NCBI GenBank assembly: GCA_030248065.1
Contig: JASAMV010006009.1
Coordinates: forward strand, 1 to 64,000
DNA from: Rhynchonema sp. JSB1_4
Lineage: Eukaryota > Nematoda > Chromadorea > Monhysterida > Xyalidae
DNA length: 64,000 nt
Direction of reading: 5' to 3'
Part shown: positions 1 through 10,900 of the stretch, piece after piece
Layout of the letters: each line of letters starts with the position of its first letter
Position numbering within the stretch: position 1 is the first letter of the stretch
Translations under genes and position numbers: made by a program
The notes under the pieces: generated by a model
The model's database searches: none
Told to the model about the DNA's origin: nothing
Seen by the model: the letters and a program-made list of their open reading frames with translations, nothing else

Positions 1-366
1 AGGGGAGCCACAGGGGCCATGCCCCTTTTGGTTCGTATGGCACCTGAAGGGAGGGCCAGCGTTTCGGAAGGAAGGACCCCTAAATCGCATACTTTTCACT
101 CTGATACACTTCAAAAGTCCAAAAATCGCGCGCTTCGCGCCTCAGATACACCCATTTTAAATGAAACTTGGCTCTAGCGACGCAAAAGGTGCCAAAATTA
201 CGTGCGCTTCGCGCGCATGGTCACATTCTGTATATTTGGTATGAAAAGCGGGAAATTCTAAACAAGCCATAGATAAAAATGACTTTTCAAAAATGTAACA
301 AGCACTGGATAAAGATGACTTTTTGGGATTGGCCCCTCCCATGGCCAAAAGCTGGATCCGCCACTG
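1..366. mobile_element. hAT-like non-autonomous element, family L, copy 1 (left end outside window)
   Basis: The right end reads, on the minus strand, CAGTGGCGGATCCAG, a typical hAT-type terminus. The body contains the palindromic GCGCGCTTCGCGC stretch in AT-rich sequence and two copies of a 'caagcactngataaa-atgacttttt' phrase. A second, diverged copy lies at about 13390-13757. No coding capacity is seen. The left terminus would lie before base 1, so the length and target duplication cannot be checked. Confidence 0.6.
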
Positions 367-599
367 CCGTACCCACACGGAACATACTATCCGTCATGGA
401 TCATGCGTGCCAGCGCTTGCGCGGCAAGTTGCCATGTTTGCGTGCGATAGAAAAAATGGTTGGGTTGACTTATCACAAGTCCCGCAACATCACCGTCCTT
501 TCGGCCTATTAATTTCTCACTGTCACAGTTGATAGAGGCACCCATGGCCAACTGAACGCACAAAAGGTGTTCGTTGCTAAGCTCGCCCTGCTTACACAG

Positions 600-735
600 C
601 TTGTAGCAGAGATGCGCGCGATCAGAACGCCACAAAGATTAGGCCGACCGAACCTGAATCGGCCTAAATCAAAGTAATTGTATCCACCGAATAAGGAACA
701 AAAATGATTTTGGTCCAGCTGCATCCACATTGAAA
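600..735 (-). repeat. Dispersed repeat, partner of 2905-3040 in inverted orientation
   Basis: The minus strand here and the plus strand at 2905-3040 share a diverged sequence encoding the phrase DLGRFR(F/S)(G/D)R followed by NL and a conserved IA-x-(I/M)SAT. The two copies face each other across the foldback and LINE. The shared reading frame is probably an ancient coding remnant, but the family is not recognised. Confidence 0.45.
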
Positions 736-813
736 ATCAGGAGAACCTGCTCTTCTTCTATTTCGAGCATTTTAAACACGATAATATACCCATGGTCTAA
801 TAACCGTCTTTAA

Positions 814-1457
814 AGCGGAAATTGCACATTCCTAATCGCCCTTCAAGTTTTACAAGTGTTTAGACAGCAATGTGGGCATCACAAAAGTCAAATCACTTGG
901 TATAAGCTTTCAAACATGTACCGAGGAGATTCCGTTCAAGACAAGCCACTGGGAACAAAATTCGGCGCGGACCGGCCGAATTTCTACCTGCGCATTCAGG
1001 CAAATTGCCTGATCAAAAAGCTGTCAAGGCGACGGAATGTTTCGCATGATTTTTGAAACTCACTAACTATAGAATTTCGCTTTTCTTTTTATTTCGAAGT
1101 TGAACGAATTGTTCCAGCGTGTCTGCTAAATGTTTCATGCTCTGCTTGTCACGCTGGAACAATTCGTTGAAATTCGAAATATAAAGAAAAGCAAAATTCT
1201 ATAGTTAGTGAGTTTCAAGAATCATGCGAAACATTCTATCGCCTTGACAGCTTTTTGATCAGGCAGTTTGCCTGAATGCGCAGGTAGAAATTCGGCCGGT
1301 CCGCGCTGAATTTTCTTCCTGATTGCTCCCTTTAAACTGCTTCTCCTGGGTACACGTTTGAGAGTTTGTACCAAGTGATTTGACTTTCATGATGCCCACA
1401 CGACTGTCTAAACACCTGTGGAGTTTGAAAAGCGGTTAGGAATGCGCAATTTCCCCT
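814..1457. mobile_element. Foldback element with TTAA target duplication, copy 1
   Basis: The element is a near-perfect long inverted repeat with ends A(G)GGGAAATTGC and GCAATTTCCCCT. It is bounded by TTAA at 810-813 and 1458-1461, the target site of piggyBac-type transposons. The arms are about 300 bp and meet at a short loop around 1120-1150 carrying TGCTAAATGTTTCATGCTC. It has no coding capacity, so it is a non-autonomous MITE-like copy. The copy at 4694-5596 has the same arms. Confidence 0.75.
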
Positions 1458-1461
1458 TTAA

Positions 1462-2841
1462 CGCACGCTGGAACAACATCTTGGGAGCTCATGTTCGCGT
1501 TGATGGACTTTACCCGTTACAAAATTGGAACCTCGCAAAGCAGGCTATGGAACATTCAAAACATTCACGTGAAAGCACAGAAACATTTCTGGAGCATTTA
1601 TTCTCTGCGTTGCGTGCTTATCGAACCCAATGTGTGAACGTAAATGATGTGTGCTCTGATTTCTTGTCTGTGTACTTTCTGGTGTGCCACAGGGCAGTGT
1701 ATTAGGACCGCTATTGTTTCTCGCATATATTAACTCTGTTGCAAAACTGCATTTCTCTCCGTGTTCACGTATTATCCTCTGTGCTGATGATCTGGTATTA
1801 ATTCACTTCATGTGTACACCTGCCTGTGAAAAACATTTGCAAGAGGATGTGAACTTGATTGTCGAGCACTTCTCCAAACACAAACTTCTCTCCATTAATT
1901 CTACCAAAACAAAACTTCAACAATTCGCTCGCTCAAGTTCATCTCCTGCTGTCCCTGCTATTGTGATTGATGAATGTCTGATTGATGTTGTCGATGCAAA
2001 CAAATATCTGGGTGCTGTTATTGATTCCAAGTTTGATTTTGGTCTGCATACCACTGCCACGTCTGTGAAAGTGAAGAAAATTGCTGGTTCATTGTACTGT
2101 ATCTTTCGTAATGATCTACCTGTGTCTGTCATGCGTTATCTGTATCAAACCTTGATTTGCTCTGTACTATTCATGTACTATTCGCGTGAAGTGACCTATG
2201 CCATACATGATTATTCGCGTAATTTGTTGGAAAGAACACAAAAATCCATTATTCGCCTGTTCTCGGGTAATTATGATCGGTCTGTGTCATATCCGCAGTT
2301 GTGTTCAATGTTTGGTGTTGATTATGTGGGTGTCACTGTCATGAAACGTCGGCTGAGATTGATGCACTCTTATGTTCTTGGTATTCGTGCTGCTCCTGTT
2401 GACTCCTATTCATTCTCGTGCCATTTGTATCCCACGTGCTAAAACTCATATTCTCGCTACCAGTGCTATTGTTACCATGTCTCATCTTTACAATGCTTTA
2501 CCTGATTTTGCTGTTTTCCTGCGAATGGACACATTCAAAGGAGTCATTCGTTCGCAGAGCTTGATTGTTGAATTGTTGTACAAATTGCGATTGCTGCCAG
2601 TGAAATCTATTCCGTCTATGTTTGAAATGTAATTAACCGTTCATGCTGTGTTTCTCTGGTTTCTGTGTTTTTTCCTCCTTATCATCATCATCATCATCTA
2701 CACTTCTCGATCCCTATCTATCCACTGACCCACTAAACACTTGTAATTATGTATGGTCTCGTCGTTACTGTCCAGCTCATGCGTGTTGTTAACGTTACCA
2801 TGTTGCTTCTGATGCAATAAAAAACTTGAACTTGAACTTAT
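1462..2841 (+). mobile_element. 5'-truncated non-LTR retrotransposon (CR1/Jockey-like LINE)
   Basis: The sequence encodes the C-terminal half of a LINE reverse transcriptase. It is followed by a 3' UTR with a short (TCA)n run near 2680, an AATAAA at about 2816-2822, and a terminal repeat of the TTGAAC kind (acttgaacttgaactta). Such tandem 3' termini without a long poly(A) tail fit CR1-type elements. The 5' part is missing. A TTAA foldback abuts its left side. Clade assignment is by motif style only. Confidence 0.7.
1660..2632 (+). pseudogene. Reverse transcriptase fragment of the LINE, frameshifted
   Basis: Reverse transcriptase block 4 is seen as SGVPQGSVLGPLLF near 1678-1720. The catalytic box reads CADD instead of (Y/F)ADD near 1780. 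A thumb-like region follows with LQEDVNLI and a KTK motif, and then YLGAVIDSKFDF. The frame is open from about 1684 to 2442 and then continues in another frame (2372-2632), so there is at least one frameshift near 2410. With the Tyr lost and the 5' half missing, this copy is not expected to be active. Confidence 0.75.
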
Positions 2842-2904
2842 TAGCTGGCTGAATGCGCTGCCTCTCAAAGTGTTTCTCTGTCATAGCGGGAGGTTTTCAA
2901 ATTT

Positions 2905-3040
2905 TAAATAAAGATGTAGGTGGTTCAAAACTATTTTTGTTGCTGCTTCGATTACTTCAATCCCTTCGATCTGGGCCGATTTCGATCCGATCGGCTTAAT
3001 CTTCTGATCGCGCCCATGTCGGCCACAAGATGGAATTATA
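2905..3040 (+). repeat. Dispersed repeat, inverted partner of 600-735
   Basis: This is a diverged copy of the 600-735 sequence in opposite orientation. It is recognised by the shared DLGRFR phrase and the following segment ending in SAT. Together the two copies flank 2.2 kb of transposon sequence. Confidence 0.4.
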
Positions 3041-3237
3041 GTTTTAGCAAGAGCTGCAATTCAAATTCGCAGAATCAAGAAAACCGCGAACTTTTTGCAG
3101 AAAAGGTCGGGTGTTTCTCGACTTCGGGCGAATCATCAGAATCACAATCACGTCGACGTTTTTTCACAGCTGTGGCGCGGTCTGACATGTGAGAAATAAG
3201 GGAAATAATTTCTCTTTATGCATAATGGAAGGCAAAG

Positions 3238-4419
3238 TCAAAAATTTTGATCGAGCCGGATACCAAGGGCTGTGAGAGTACAAATATTGCACAAAAACAA
3301 TTCCATACCGCGAACTGCAGTTCTGCTGCTGCTTCTTTCCCGACTATAGACTTGCAAAGCGTTCTCCAACAACTGGTCTTGGTCAACATTTTCTGTCTTG
3401 ACTGATTCAGCCTCGTGTTTGACTGGTGAGTCGGATGGCATTGCCGTGGACGACGCCGCCAAGACAGCTGACGTTGACATCACCGACGGCAGCAACTAAA
3501 CATTAACTTCTGATCTCAGCCTCCATGATCCTTTACAACTGACTGTAGGTGTACAACTAGAAGAAAGCCGATTGCTGATGTTGTTTTGGTTTGACAACTG
3601 CGCACGGATGGTGCCATCAGGTCAGGTCTCTCTCTTTTTGTCAAAATATCGCATTTGTCACTTCCAAAAACCAACTTCGACAACTTACCTCGTTCCCTTC
3701 CATTTTCGTGGCTCGTTCCACAGCCTTGGTGCACAACTTGGTCAGTTCTTCCTCTTTACCGCGATGAAATGATGATCGTACCTGAATTGAAGAACGTCTG
3801 AATTCGCGTAAACTGTTTTGATTGTTTTCTTTGCGTACACAGTCGATTTGAAGACAAATTTCTGATTCACCTTCATTTCCTCCTCGAGGCTGTGATCCTT
3901 GAACCAGTGATCACGAAATCGATGGTCGGTTGGAAACAACAAACCACATCTGTGAGGTACGAATGGTTGACAATGAAAGAAAAGGACGATGCGCAGTACA
4001 TTTGCAAAACTTGTTGGCAATGTATTATACAGCATGTGAACAACTTTGAACCAGTGACGCTGGGACGCCAATAAGAATGACGCTGTTGTAAACGTGCATT
4101 CAGTAGGTACAGCCCATGGCGGAATAGTTCATGTTCCCACATAAAAGCGTCATAAAAACAACGGTGCTGGTGACCTCGATTGCGTGTGGCGCACCGGTGT
4201 CATCAGTGCAAACGCACCTGAGGGCCGACCATTCACTCAAATATTTACTTGCCAAAGACACACAAACAGAAACAGCAAGCTCACTACTCACATTTCACAT
4301 TGATGTGGTCTGTAATCGAGATGCACAACGGAGAAATGCGCACGCATGTGTTGCTCATCACGAAATACGGACTCGCACTCTTCACACGGACATGTAACAT
4401 TTGAAGGAAAGTCGGCCAT
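3238..4419 (-). CDS. Two-finger C2H2 zinc-finger protein
   Basis: Four exons are supported by phase: 4292-4419, 3871-3949, 3689-3781, 3238-3495 (about 185 aa). The protein starts MADFPSN. Finger 1 is C-EE-C-x12-H-x4-H (CEEC to FSVVH). Finger 2 is split by intron 1: CE(I)C-GLLFPTDHRFRD-H-WFKD-H. A charged segment EEELTKL and a Ser/Glu-rich acidic C-terminus with VKHEAESVKTEN follow. Donors are GTGAGT, GTGAAT and GTAAGT; acceptors end CAG or TAG. A possible 39-nt intron near the 3' end is in frame and does not alter the stop. Two fingers plus an acidic tail suggest a nuclear nucleic-acid-binding factor, but no orthologue is recognised. The minus-strand promoter should lie in 4420-4690, just before a foldback element. 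Confidence 0.7.
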
Positions 4420-4693
4420 GGCGATTGTTGATCAGACAGACGTCCAAATCGAAGCTGAAGAAAAATCAACAAGTGAAAAAAGCACACATGCATTCTAACT
4501 GCTTTGATGCGTTAAAACGAATCGACACGAATATAACAGGTCTTGCTCATGCAACAAAGGAAACTCGAGCTGATGCGACTCTGACATCCAAAATGCGAAA
4601 TCCAAAACCCAACAGCACGAATTCATGAGAACTATCACGGTGACGTTTTATTGCCTGCTCTGCGGTATGTATTCATGACCTTGCCATCGTTAA

Positions 4694-5596
4694 AGGGGAA
4701 ATTGCACATTCCTAATCGCCTTTCAAACTCTAGAAGTGTTTAGACAGTCGTGTGGGCACCATTAAAGTCAAATCACTTGGTGCAAACTCTCAAACATGTA
4801 CCCAGGAGAAGCAGTTTAAAGGGAACAATCGGGAAGAAAATTCGGCGCGGACCGGCCGAATTTCCACCTGCGCATTCAGGCAAATTGCCTGATCAAAAAG
4901 CTGTCAAGGCGACAGAATGTTTCGCACGATTCTTGAAACTCACTAACTATGGAATTTCGCTTTTCTTTATATTTCGAATTTCGACGAATTGTTCCAGCGT
5001 GTCAAGCAGAGCATGAAACATTTAGCAGACACGCTGGAACAATTCGTCGAAATTCGAAATATAAAGAAAAGCGAAATTCTATAGTTACAGTAAATTTCTA
5101 ATTTCGTTGCCTCATGCTGCGGGAACTCCCGTTCAAGTCGAGGCAGGCAACAAGCTACACACACACAGTCAACAAGCCACGCAGCGGACACACACAGCTT
5201 GTGTGACTGAAACATTCGAAACGCACACGAGCCCGCTGCGTGGCTTGTTGACTGTGTGTTGAGCTTGTTGCCTGCTTCGACTTCGAACGGGAGTTTCCCT
5301 GCGTCTGTAAGAATGCATGAGGCAACGAAATTAGAAATTTACTATAGTGAGTTTCAAGAATCGTGCGAAACATTCTGTCGCCTTGACAGCTTTTTGATCA
5401 GGCAATTTGCCTGAATGCGCAGGTAGAAATTCGGCCGGTCCGCGCCGAATTTTGTTCCCAGTGGCTTGTCTTAAACGGAATCTACTGGGTACATGTTTGA
5501 GAGTTTGTACCAAATTATTTGATTTTTGTGATGCCCACATTGCTGTCTAAGCACTTGTAAATCTTGAAAGGCGATTAGGAATGCGCAATTTCCCCT
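4694..5596. mobile_element. Foldback element with TTAA target duplication, copy 2
   Basis: It has the same arms and termini as 814-1457 (AGGGGAAATTGC / GCAATTTCCCCT) and is bounded by TTAA at 4690-4693 and 5597-5600. The central loop is inverted relative to copy 1, reading AGCATGAAACATTTAGCA. The right arm is interrupted by the element at 5088-5344; without it, the copy would be about 646 bp, matching copy 1. Confidence 0.8.
5088..5344. mobile_element. Nested TA-target foldback (Tc1/mariner-type MITE)
   Basis: A 257-bp inverted repeat has ends CAGTAAATTTCTAATTTCG and its complement, flanked by TA (5086-5087 and 5345-5346). The uninterrupted sibling at 814-1457 reads TATAGTTAGTGAG at the matching place, which gives the empty site directly. 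The arms carry cacacacag-type simple sequence. No ORF is seen. Confidence 0.75.
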
Positions 5597-5600
5597 TTAA

Positions 5601-5970
5601 CAGCACAAAATAGTGCGGTGCGTGTTTGGAGATCTGGGAGCAAACTGATACAGGGGTGAGTGAGAAATTTGCGACGCTCGACGGACAATACGCATAAGTT
5701 GGACACATTCCACATATGACTGGGTGTGAAGTATGAAACGATACGAAACAAGTCGCTGACGTTTGTCATCACATTGACATTCATTGATGAAGTTGCCAGT
5801 TCACAAACCGTCTGATCATTTATACAAACGTTGCTTCATTGAATAAAGCTTAATGAACGACCAGCATCAAAGAACGAGCTAAAATTTTCTGAGTTATCAT
5901 TACATCTCACAGAAAGGGGAAAATCAACACAAATTAAAAATTACTAAGTCATCATTGCATTACATATCAC
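5601..5970. other. Intergenic or 3' flank of the COA3-like gene
   Basis: No convincing coding exon was found on either strand. An AATAAA occurs on the plus strand near 5842, but no plus-strand gene was found to go with it. Confidence 0.4.
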
Positions 5971-6273
5971 TTATTTCTTGATCACCCCGACCGGTGGTTC
6001 AGGCACGTCCAAAGTGTCCAAGAAAGTCTCCTGTTTGATGGCGAACATTGTGTAACCATAAATGCCCACAACGACAGCACCAATCAACAGTCCAACCCTG
6101 ATGCCACTTGCTGTTTGTTGTCTTCGTCTGATGGCAAGGCGAGTGCTCGAGTCTTCAATTGTGCGCACAAAACGACGCATCGAAGGGGGCAACTTCTTCA
6201 GATCCACTTGTGCGTTGGCAGTCTGTGAACCGGCTGCTGTGGCCGAGGGGGGTTTGGAGGAGTCTGCGCTCAT
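5971..6273 (-). CDS. COA3: COA3-like cytochrome c oxidase assembly factor
   Basis: This is a 100-aa single-exon ORF starting MSADSSKPP. The C-terminal half matches the COA3/CCDC56 family: a basic stretch (RLAIRRRQQ), one transmembrane helix with the phrase GAVVVGIYGYTMFAI, then the family-like QETFLDTLD. COA3 proteins sit in the inner mitochondrial membrane and stabilise newly made COX1 during complex IV assembly. The length fits (about 100 aa). An in-frame upstream extension to 6408 contains a second hydrophobic run, but it is not family-like and may be 5' UTR or intron, so the internal ATG at 6273 was chosen. Confidence 0.75.
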   Translation of the reverse strand: MSADSSKPPSATAAGSQTANAQVDLKKLPPSMRRFVRTIEDSSTRLAIRRRQQTASGIRVGLLIGAVVVGIYGYTMFAIKQETFLDTLDVPEPPVGVIKK

Positions 6274-7926
6274 CACGGTATCACTATCGGTTCTGTAAGC
6301 ATGGTCGTCGAACAAGACGGAAAACAACAAATACAACGTGCCCAAAACAAATAGTTTCCCCACGAGAATTCGGGCTTTCAGCCACCGCATAAGTCGATGA
6401 GAAAACAAAATTGATGTTTCTGTTTATTTTATTTCCCAAAGGTGACAATTACAGTGATCATTATAAAAGTTGCACATTTGATCGATGGTGTAGAAATCTG
6501 TACAGAAATCGATAGAGATAATCGGACTAATGCGTCTAGTTACCAATGAGGATTAAAGTTTGAAATAAATTCTGAAATTACACGTATAACAAAAACAAAC
6601 AAGGAAACATCAAAACACCGGGTTCCTGAATCTTGTAACAAAAATAAGTGTTGGAGTGAATATAGGCCACTTTGGCACACGCAGTAAAGTCTGATGCAGA
6701 TGGAAACTACATAACAACACTGCTCATTACGCAGTGGGCGGTATCAATTTTGAAAGCAAGTGTATTGGCATGGACTTGGCTTGGACATAGACAAATTCCG
6801 GTTGAGCTGTATTTCGTGGTAGTGTTGGCGCTGCTCCGGTTCAACAAATGAATAACATTTACGCTGGTGGAACTTAGTGTGCCAACTCACTCACAAAATA
6901 CAACTCAACAAAATTTGCCCATGGTCAGGGTCACCCACGGTCCATGGATTGCCTTCAGAGTTGATACGGTAATGTGTCTGGTTGGTCACAATAATATTTA
7001 TAAGTAGGTATTTCTTGCGAGGCGGTGAAAACTGAAGAACAAAGGTTATCACTGATGAGTCCTAAACAGGACACTAACAATTCCAAGGTTTACAGTAAAG
7101 AACGACAAGTATCACTAACAAAATGTTAGCATCAGGGTGCAATAAATTCTTAGGGCAAGTGAATTATAATATCAACGGGTAAAATAATGAAGATTTAAAA
7201 CAGCAAAGAAGGGAGAGCTAAAATCAAAACTTGAGAAGGAATGCTACTAGAAGAACAACACTACTGTCTAAAACGACATACTGTATAACACGAGCAACAG
7301 TTTATGAGGTCTAATTTCGAACAAAAAAAGCATCGAAGATACAAAGTCTCTCTCATTTTTTAGTTCATATTACAAATGGTCCAACTGCGGGTAGAAATTT
7401 GGTTATCTGTCGGTCGATCGATTATCGTGTTCACCAGACACAACCTGTCAAATACAATTGCGTTGTTGTGCGTTTTGAGTAGCAGCAGTGTTGCTGGGCT
7501 TGTGGAGCAATCAAACAATAAAAACAGCAGGTTAGACAGGCATGTGTGGGACTAATTATACAGTGGCAGCCGGCTTATATTAAAACCAATAAAAAATCCA
7601 ATTGTTTGAAGTTTCCGAAAGCATAACTGCTGCCCGTGCGAACAAATTTTGCTGCCACTGTACCTACTGTATTATTGAATTGCAGAAGGACCCGATACAG
7701 ATATAGTCATTCATTTTATTCTCGGTCCAAACAAAGTATACAGCAAATGTTTCATCGAAACAGCAGCCATCAAGTAACACGCATGTTTCGAGCCACGTTG
7801 TCGACCTGTTGGTTATCATTCACGACGATGACTGCTGTTTTCAAGGCTGTGAAACATTTTCTGTATACCGCCTCTGGACTGTTATAAAACGGAAAGACTA
7901 TACCTCATAATGTTGCAATGATTCAA
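6274..7926. other. Between COA3-like and MAP3K4: UTRs and unassigned sequence
   Basis: This stretch should hold the COA3-like promoter and 5' UTR and the MAP3K4 3' UTR. A minus-strand open stretch at about 6890-7035 reads protein-like (RKKYLLINIIV, NSEGNPWTVGDPDHG) after a CTTCAG acceptor, but no partner exon or family was found. Otherwise nothing is recognised. Confidence 0.35.
7715..7720 (-). terminator. Candidate poly(A) signal for MAP3K4
   Basis: AATAAA on the minus strand lies about 210 bases after the MAP3K4 stop codon. It is the nearest canonical signal seen downstream. Confidence 0.45.
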
Positions 7927-10900
7927 TCAAAGCAAGCAGCCATCAGCATCACTCACCCTGCTGAATTGATGTGCCAGCAATTGTCCAACAGTGGCCCGCT
8001 GTGTGTCAATGGGCACAAAGCACATGTCCAGGAAACCCTGTGTGTCACAGGACCCGTCGAGTCCGGATTTGGGATACGGCGGATGCGTGCCCTTGTCACC
8101 CACCATGAACACCACCGGCCACGGTATCTTGTCACGGCCCATATCGTACTCGTGCCACGGGGGCTAAAAGTGAAAATGTCAGGGGTAAGATTCGCGTGCC
8201 GTGACACACGCGGCAGCCTAATGTAGCAACAACCAAGCACCAGTCAAGTTCCATGGCACTAACCGAACTGCGAATGGCACAGCAAAAACGGAAGAAACCC
8301 GTGGCAAACCTTTCCAGTGATCATTTCCAACACGACACATCCGAGACTCCAAATGTCAGCCGAACGACCATAACCCACTTTCACACTTTGACCACCTTCG
8401 CCCATGACATGACCGGAACTGCAATAAGATTCACTTTGTTACCAACCGTGAGAATTACGCTACGTGAGAATGTATCAGCAGCATCACAAGTGCCAGGAAT
8501 ACAACACGTTTAACGCATGCATTCATGACTACTCTGACTACCACTCAACAGCACCCCAGCGGTACTAATGGTTCTGATGAAAACCATTTGAAACAAACAC
8601 CACATACAGCTTTTAAGACAGACCACTCACCGACACACTTCGGGCGCCATATAAATCGGGGTGCCCGAGAAATCCGTAAGTTGCCCCCGAACAGTGCCGG
8701 TGTCGTGCAGACGAAATGATGATCCGAAATCACCTAGTTTCAATTTTTCGGGACCCGAAGACATGAAAATGTTGGCGGCTGAAATTGGTAAAATGCGCTG
8801 TGTTCAATTTCGTCGTCCACAATGAAAACTGCGGTATAGCCGAGAGACAAAGAGCGTACCAAACGGGCGTTAATCTGAGTATGATGACAAGCCAAGCACA
8901 TAGTATACGTAAATGACAAATCAAACCCAACAAGCACTAACGTTTGATGTCGCGATGGACGACATTGGCCTGATGTAGATGCTGTAGTCCCTTGAGCAGG
9001 AAGTGCGTGTAAATACGAACCGACGCCATCTCCAGACCCTCTTCACACACTTTCTTCAATGTGCCCATGTCACACAGCTCCATGAAGATCGAGATGTCGT
9101 CCTGCACGTCAAGAAACAGGCGGAATGTTTTGTTTGCCGTTTTGTGCAAAATGGGCGCTGAAGTTTCATGCATAAATCACATCCGGCCAAAAGTGGTTAA
9201 AACATCGAGGCTTTTGGATTTGCTTCGACGATAAACGAAAACAATCAAACACATGCACAAATGAGATGATCACCATAATACTCACTCGATGCACTTCAAC
9301 GCCATAAAATCGTACCAAATTTGGATGGCGAATTGAGGATAGGTTCCTGCAACAAGCGGCTGTTGGTGTTCAGGAAACCCACAAAAATTGAATAAAACAA
9401 AATTAGCGCAAATAGTCGTGGAAAGCTCCACTGTTGAATAGGGCTAGAGGGACGTCGGGTGCCAAAAAGTGTAGGTGACGGGTGTCGGTTTTTTTGGGAC
9501 CCGACACAGACACTTACCCTTCAAAACATCAGTTTTGATGAGAAAAGAACAATGAGAAAAAATTTTCATTGAATCAAATGTTTTTCGAGGTAGAAAATTT
9601 AACATTTTGGTGTTTATTTTTTCGTTTTTCGATTGATTTTTCGTTTTTGACATTTTCGTTTGAAAAAACTTGGTAGTCAGTAAATTTGCATAAATGATGC
9701 AAATGAGCAAAATTTTGTCTGTTTTTGGTTAAAAAAACTAGATGTCGGGCGTTGGGTATTTTCAGAATTGTGGGGTGTCTGCTTTTTTCTCAGATGTCGG
9801 ATATCGGGTACTTCCAGACGTCGGAATTGCCGTGCATAAAAACAAACAAATTGAATTGAATTGACCTATACTCGTCAACCAGTGTGCGCATTTCACAGTC
9901 GGATCGTCTGATTTGCTGCAAATCGATCTGTTTCATTGCCATCAACTGCTCACTCGGGTGTTTGGCATCGAGATTAAGTGCTTGATAGACGTTGCCGAAT
10001 CGACCACTGCCTGAAATATAACAAATACATTCGTGTCAAGTTAGTATCATGGCAACAGAAGTTTTGTCCACTGGAAATGGGAGCAAGAAAATTATGTTTT
10101 GAAGCTGATGTTTTACTTGCTAACGTAACGACTACTGGGCTCTATCGCCACCGCGTCCGGATGCGGTCAACGGGATGGATATGGCGATGTCTCGTTCGAT
10201 ACGCATTCACGTCAGCCTGGGGACGCCAGCCACGTCGCTAAATGGTGGTACACGGAAGTGACGGACAATCACCAACCCACCATCTGTTCTGGACTGTTGA
10301 CAATATGGACTGATCCCAATATACGCCCTCTCAGCCCGACATTTGTCGTTTGACGAGGACGAGGATTAATGCATAATTTCCAGTTCTGTTAACATGTCCT
10401 GTGATCCGTCCTGATGTCCGTGATTTTTCTCTCTCCTTGGCGCTTTTTGTAGCTTTTATTTGCTGTGGTTTTGTTATAACCAGTGTTGTAACTATTTTCA
10501 TTTCCGTAATTGTCCCACCCGGTCTTGTAACTTTGCTTCTATCACTAATTTACGTGCATGATTTTATTTTTGCGTCACTGAGAGCAATAAACCAACCAAC
10601 TACTGGCGATCATACGCTGATGCCGTGGCTTCTGGAGACGTGTTAAAACACATGGACTTCACAAATCACCAACCGAGGAATTTATCCATTTTACGCCATC
10701 TGAACGGTGCCTTTTTGCCCTCCACATATTGGGCTGGATTCACAGCACTCGGTTCGACTTCACGGCCGATTTCTTTGGAATCCTGAATGAAGCGATATTT
10801 GTTTATCATACACGGTTAGTTAATGTAGAAAGAAATCGAAGAATAATTGCAATCTCTCAGCCAGGTTCACGCAAAACCACCAACCAATCGTTTTTGATTC

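Larger units (their letters stand above)
7927..10782 (-). other. MAP3K4: MAP3K4 kinase-domain exons
   Basis: Exons are 10674-10782, 9872-10010, 9286-9346, 8942-9101, 8631-8778, 8310-8418 and 7927-8163, with every junction phase-compatible. Catalytic features in order: glycine loop GSGRFGNVY, lysine in LMAMKQID, a candidate alpha-C glutamate in DCEMRTLVDE, hinge IFMELCDMGTL, HRDIKPAN split between two exons, DFG in KLGDFGSSF, APE in YMAPEVCR, and DIWSLGCVVLEM in the C-lobe. The protein ends FSRV followed by a short acidic tail and a stop at 7927. All residues needed for activity are present. Confidence 0.93.
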
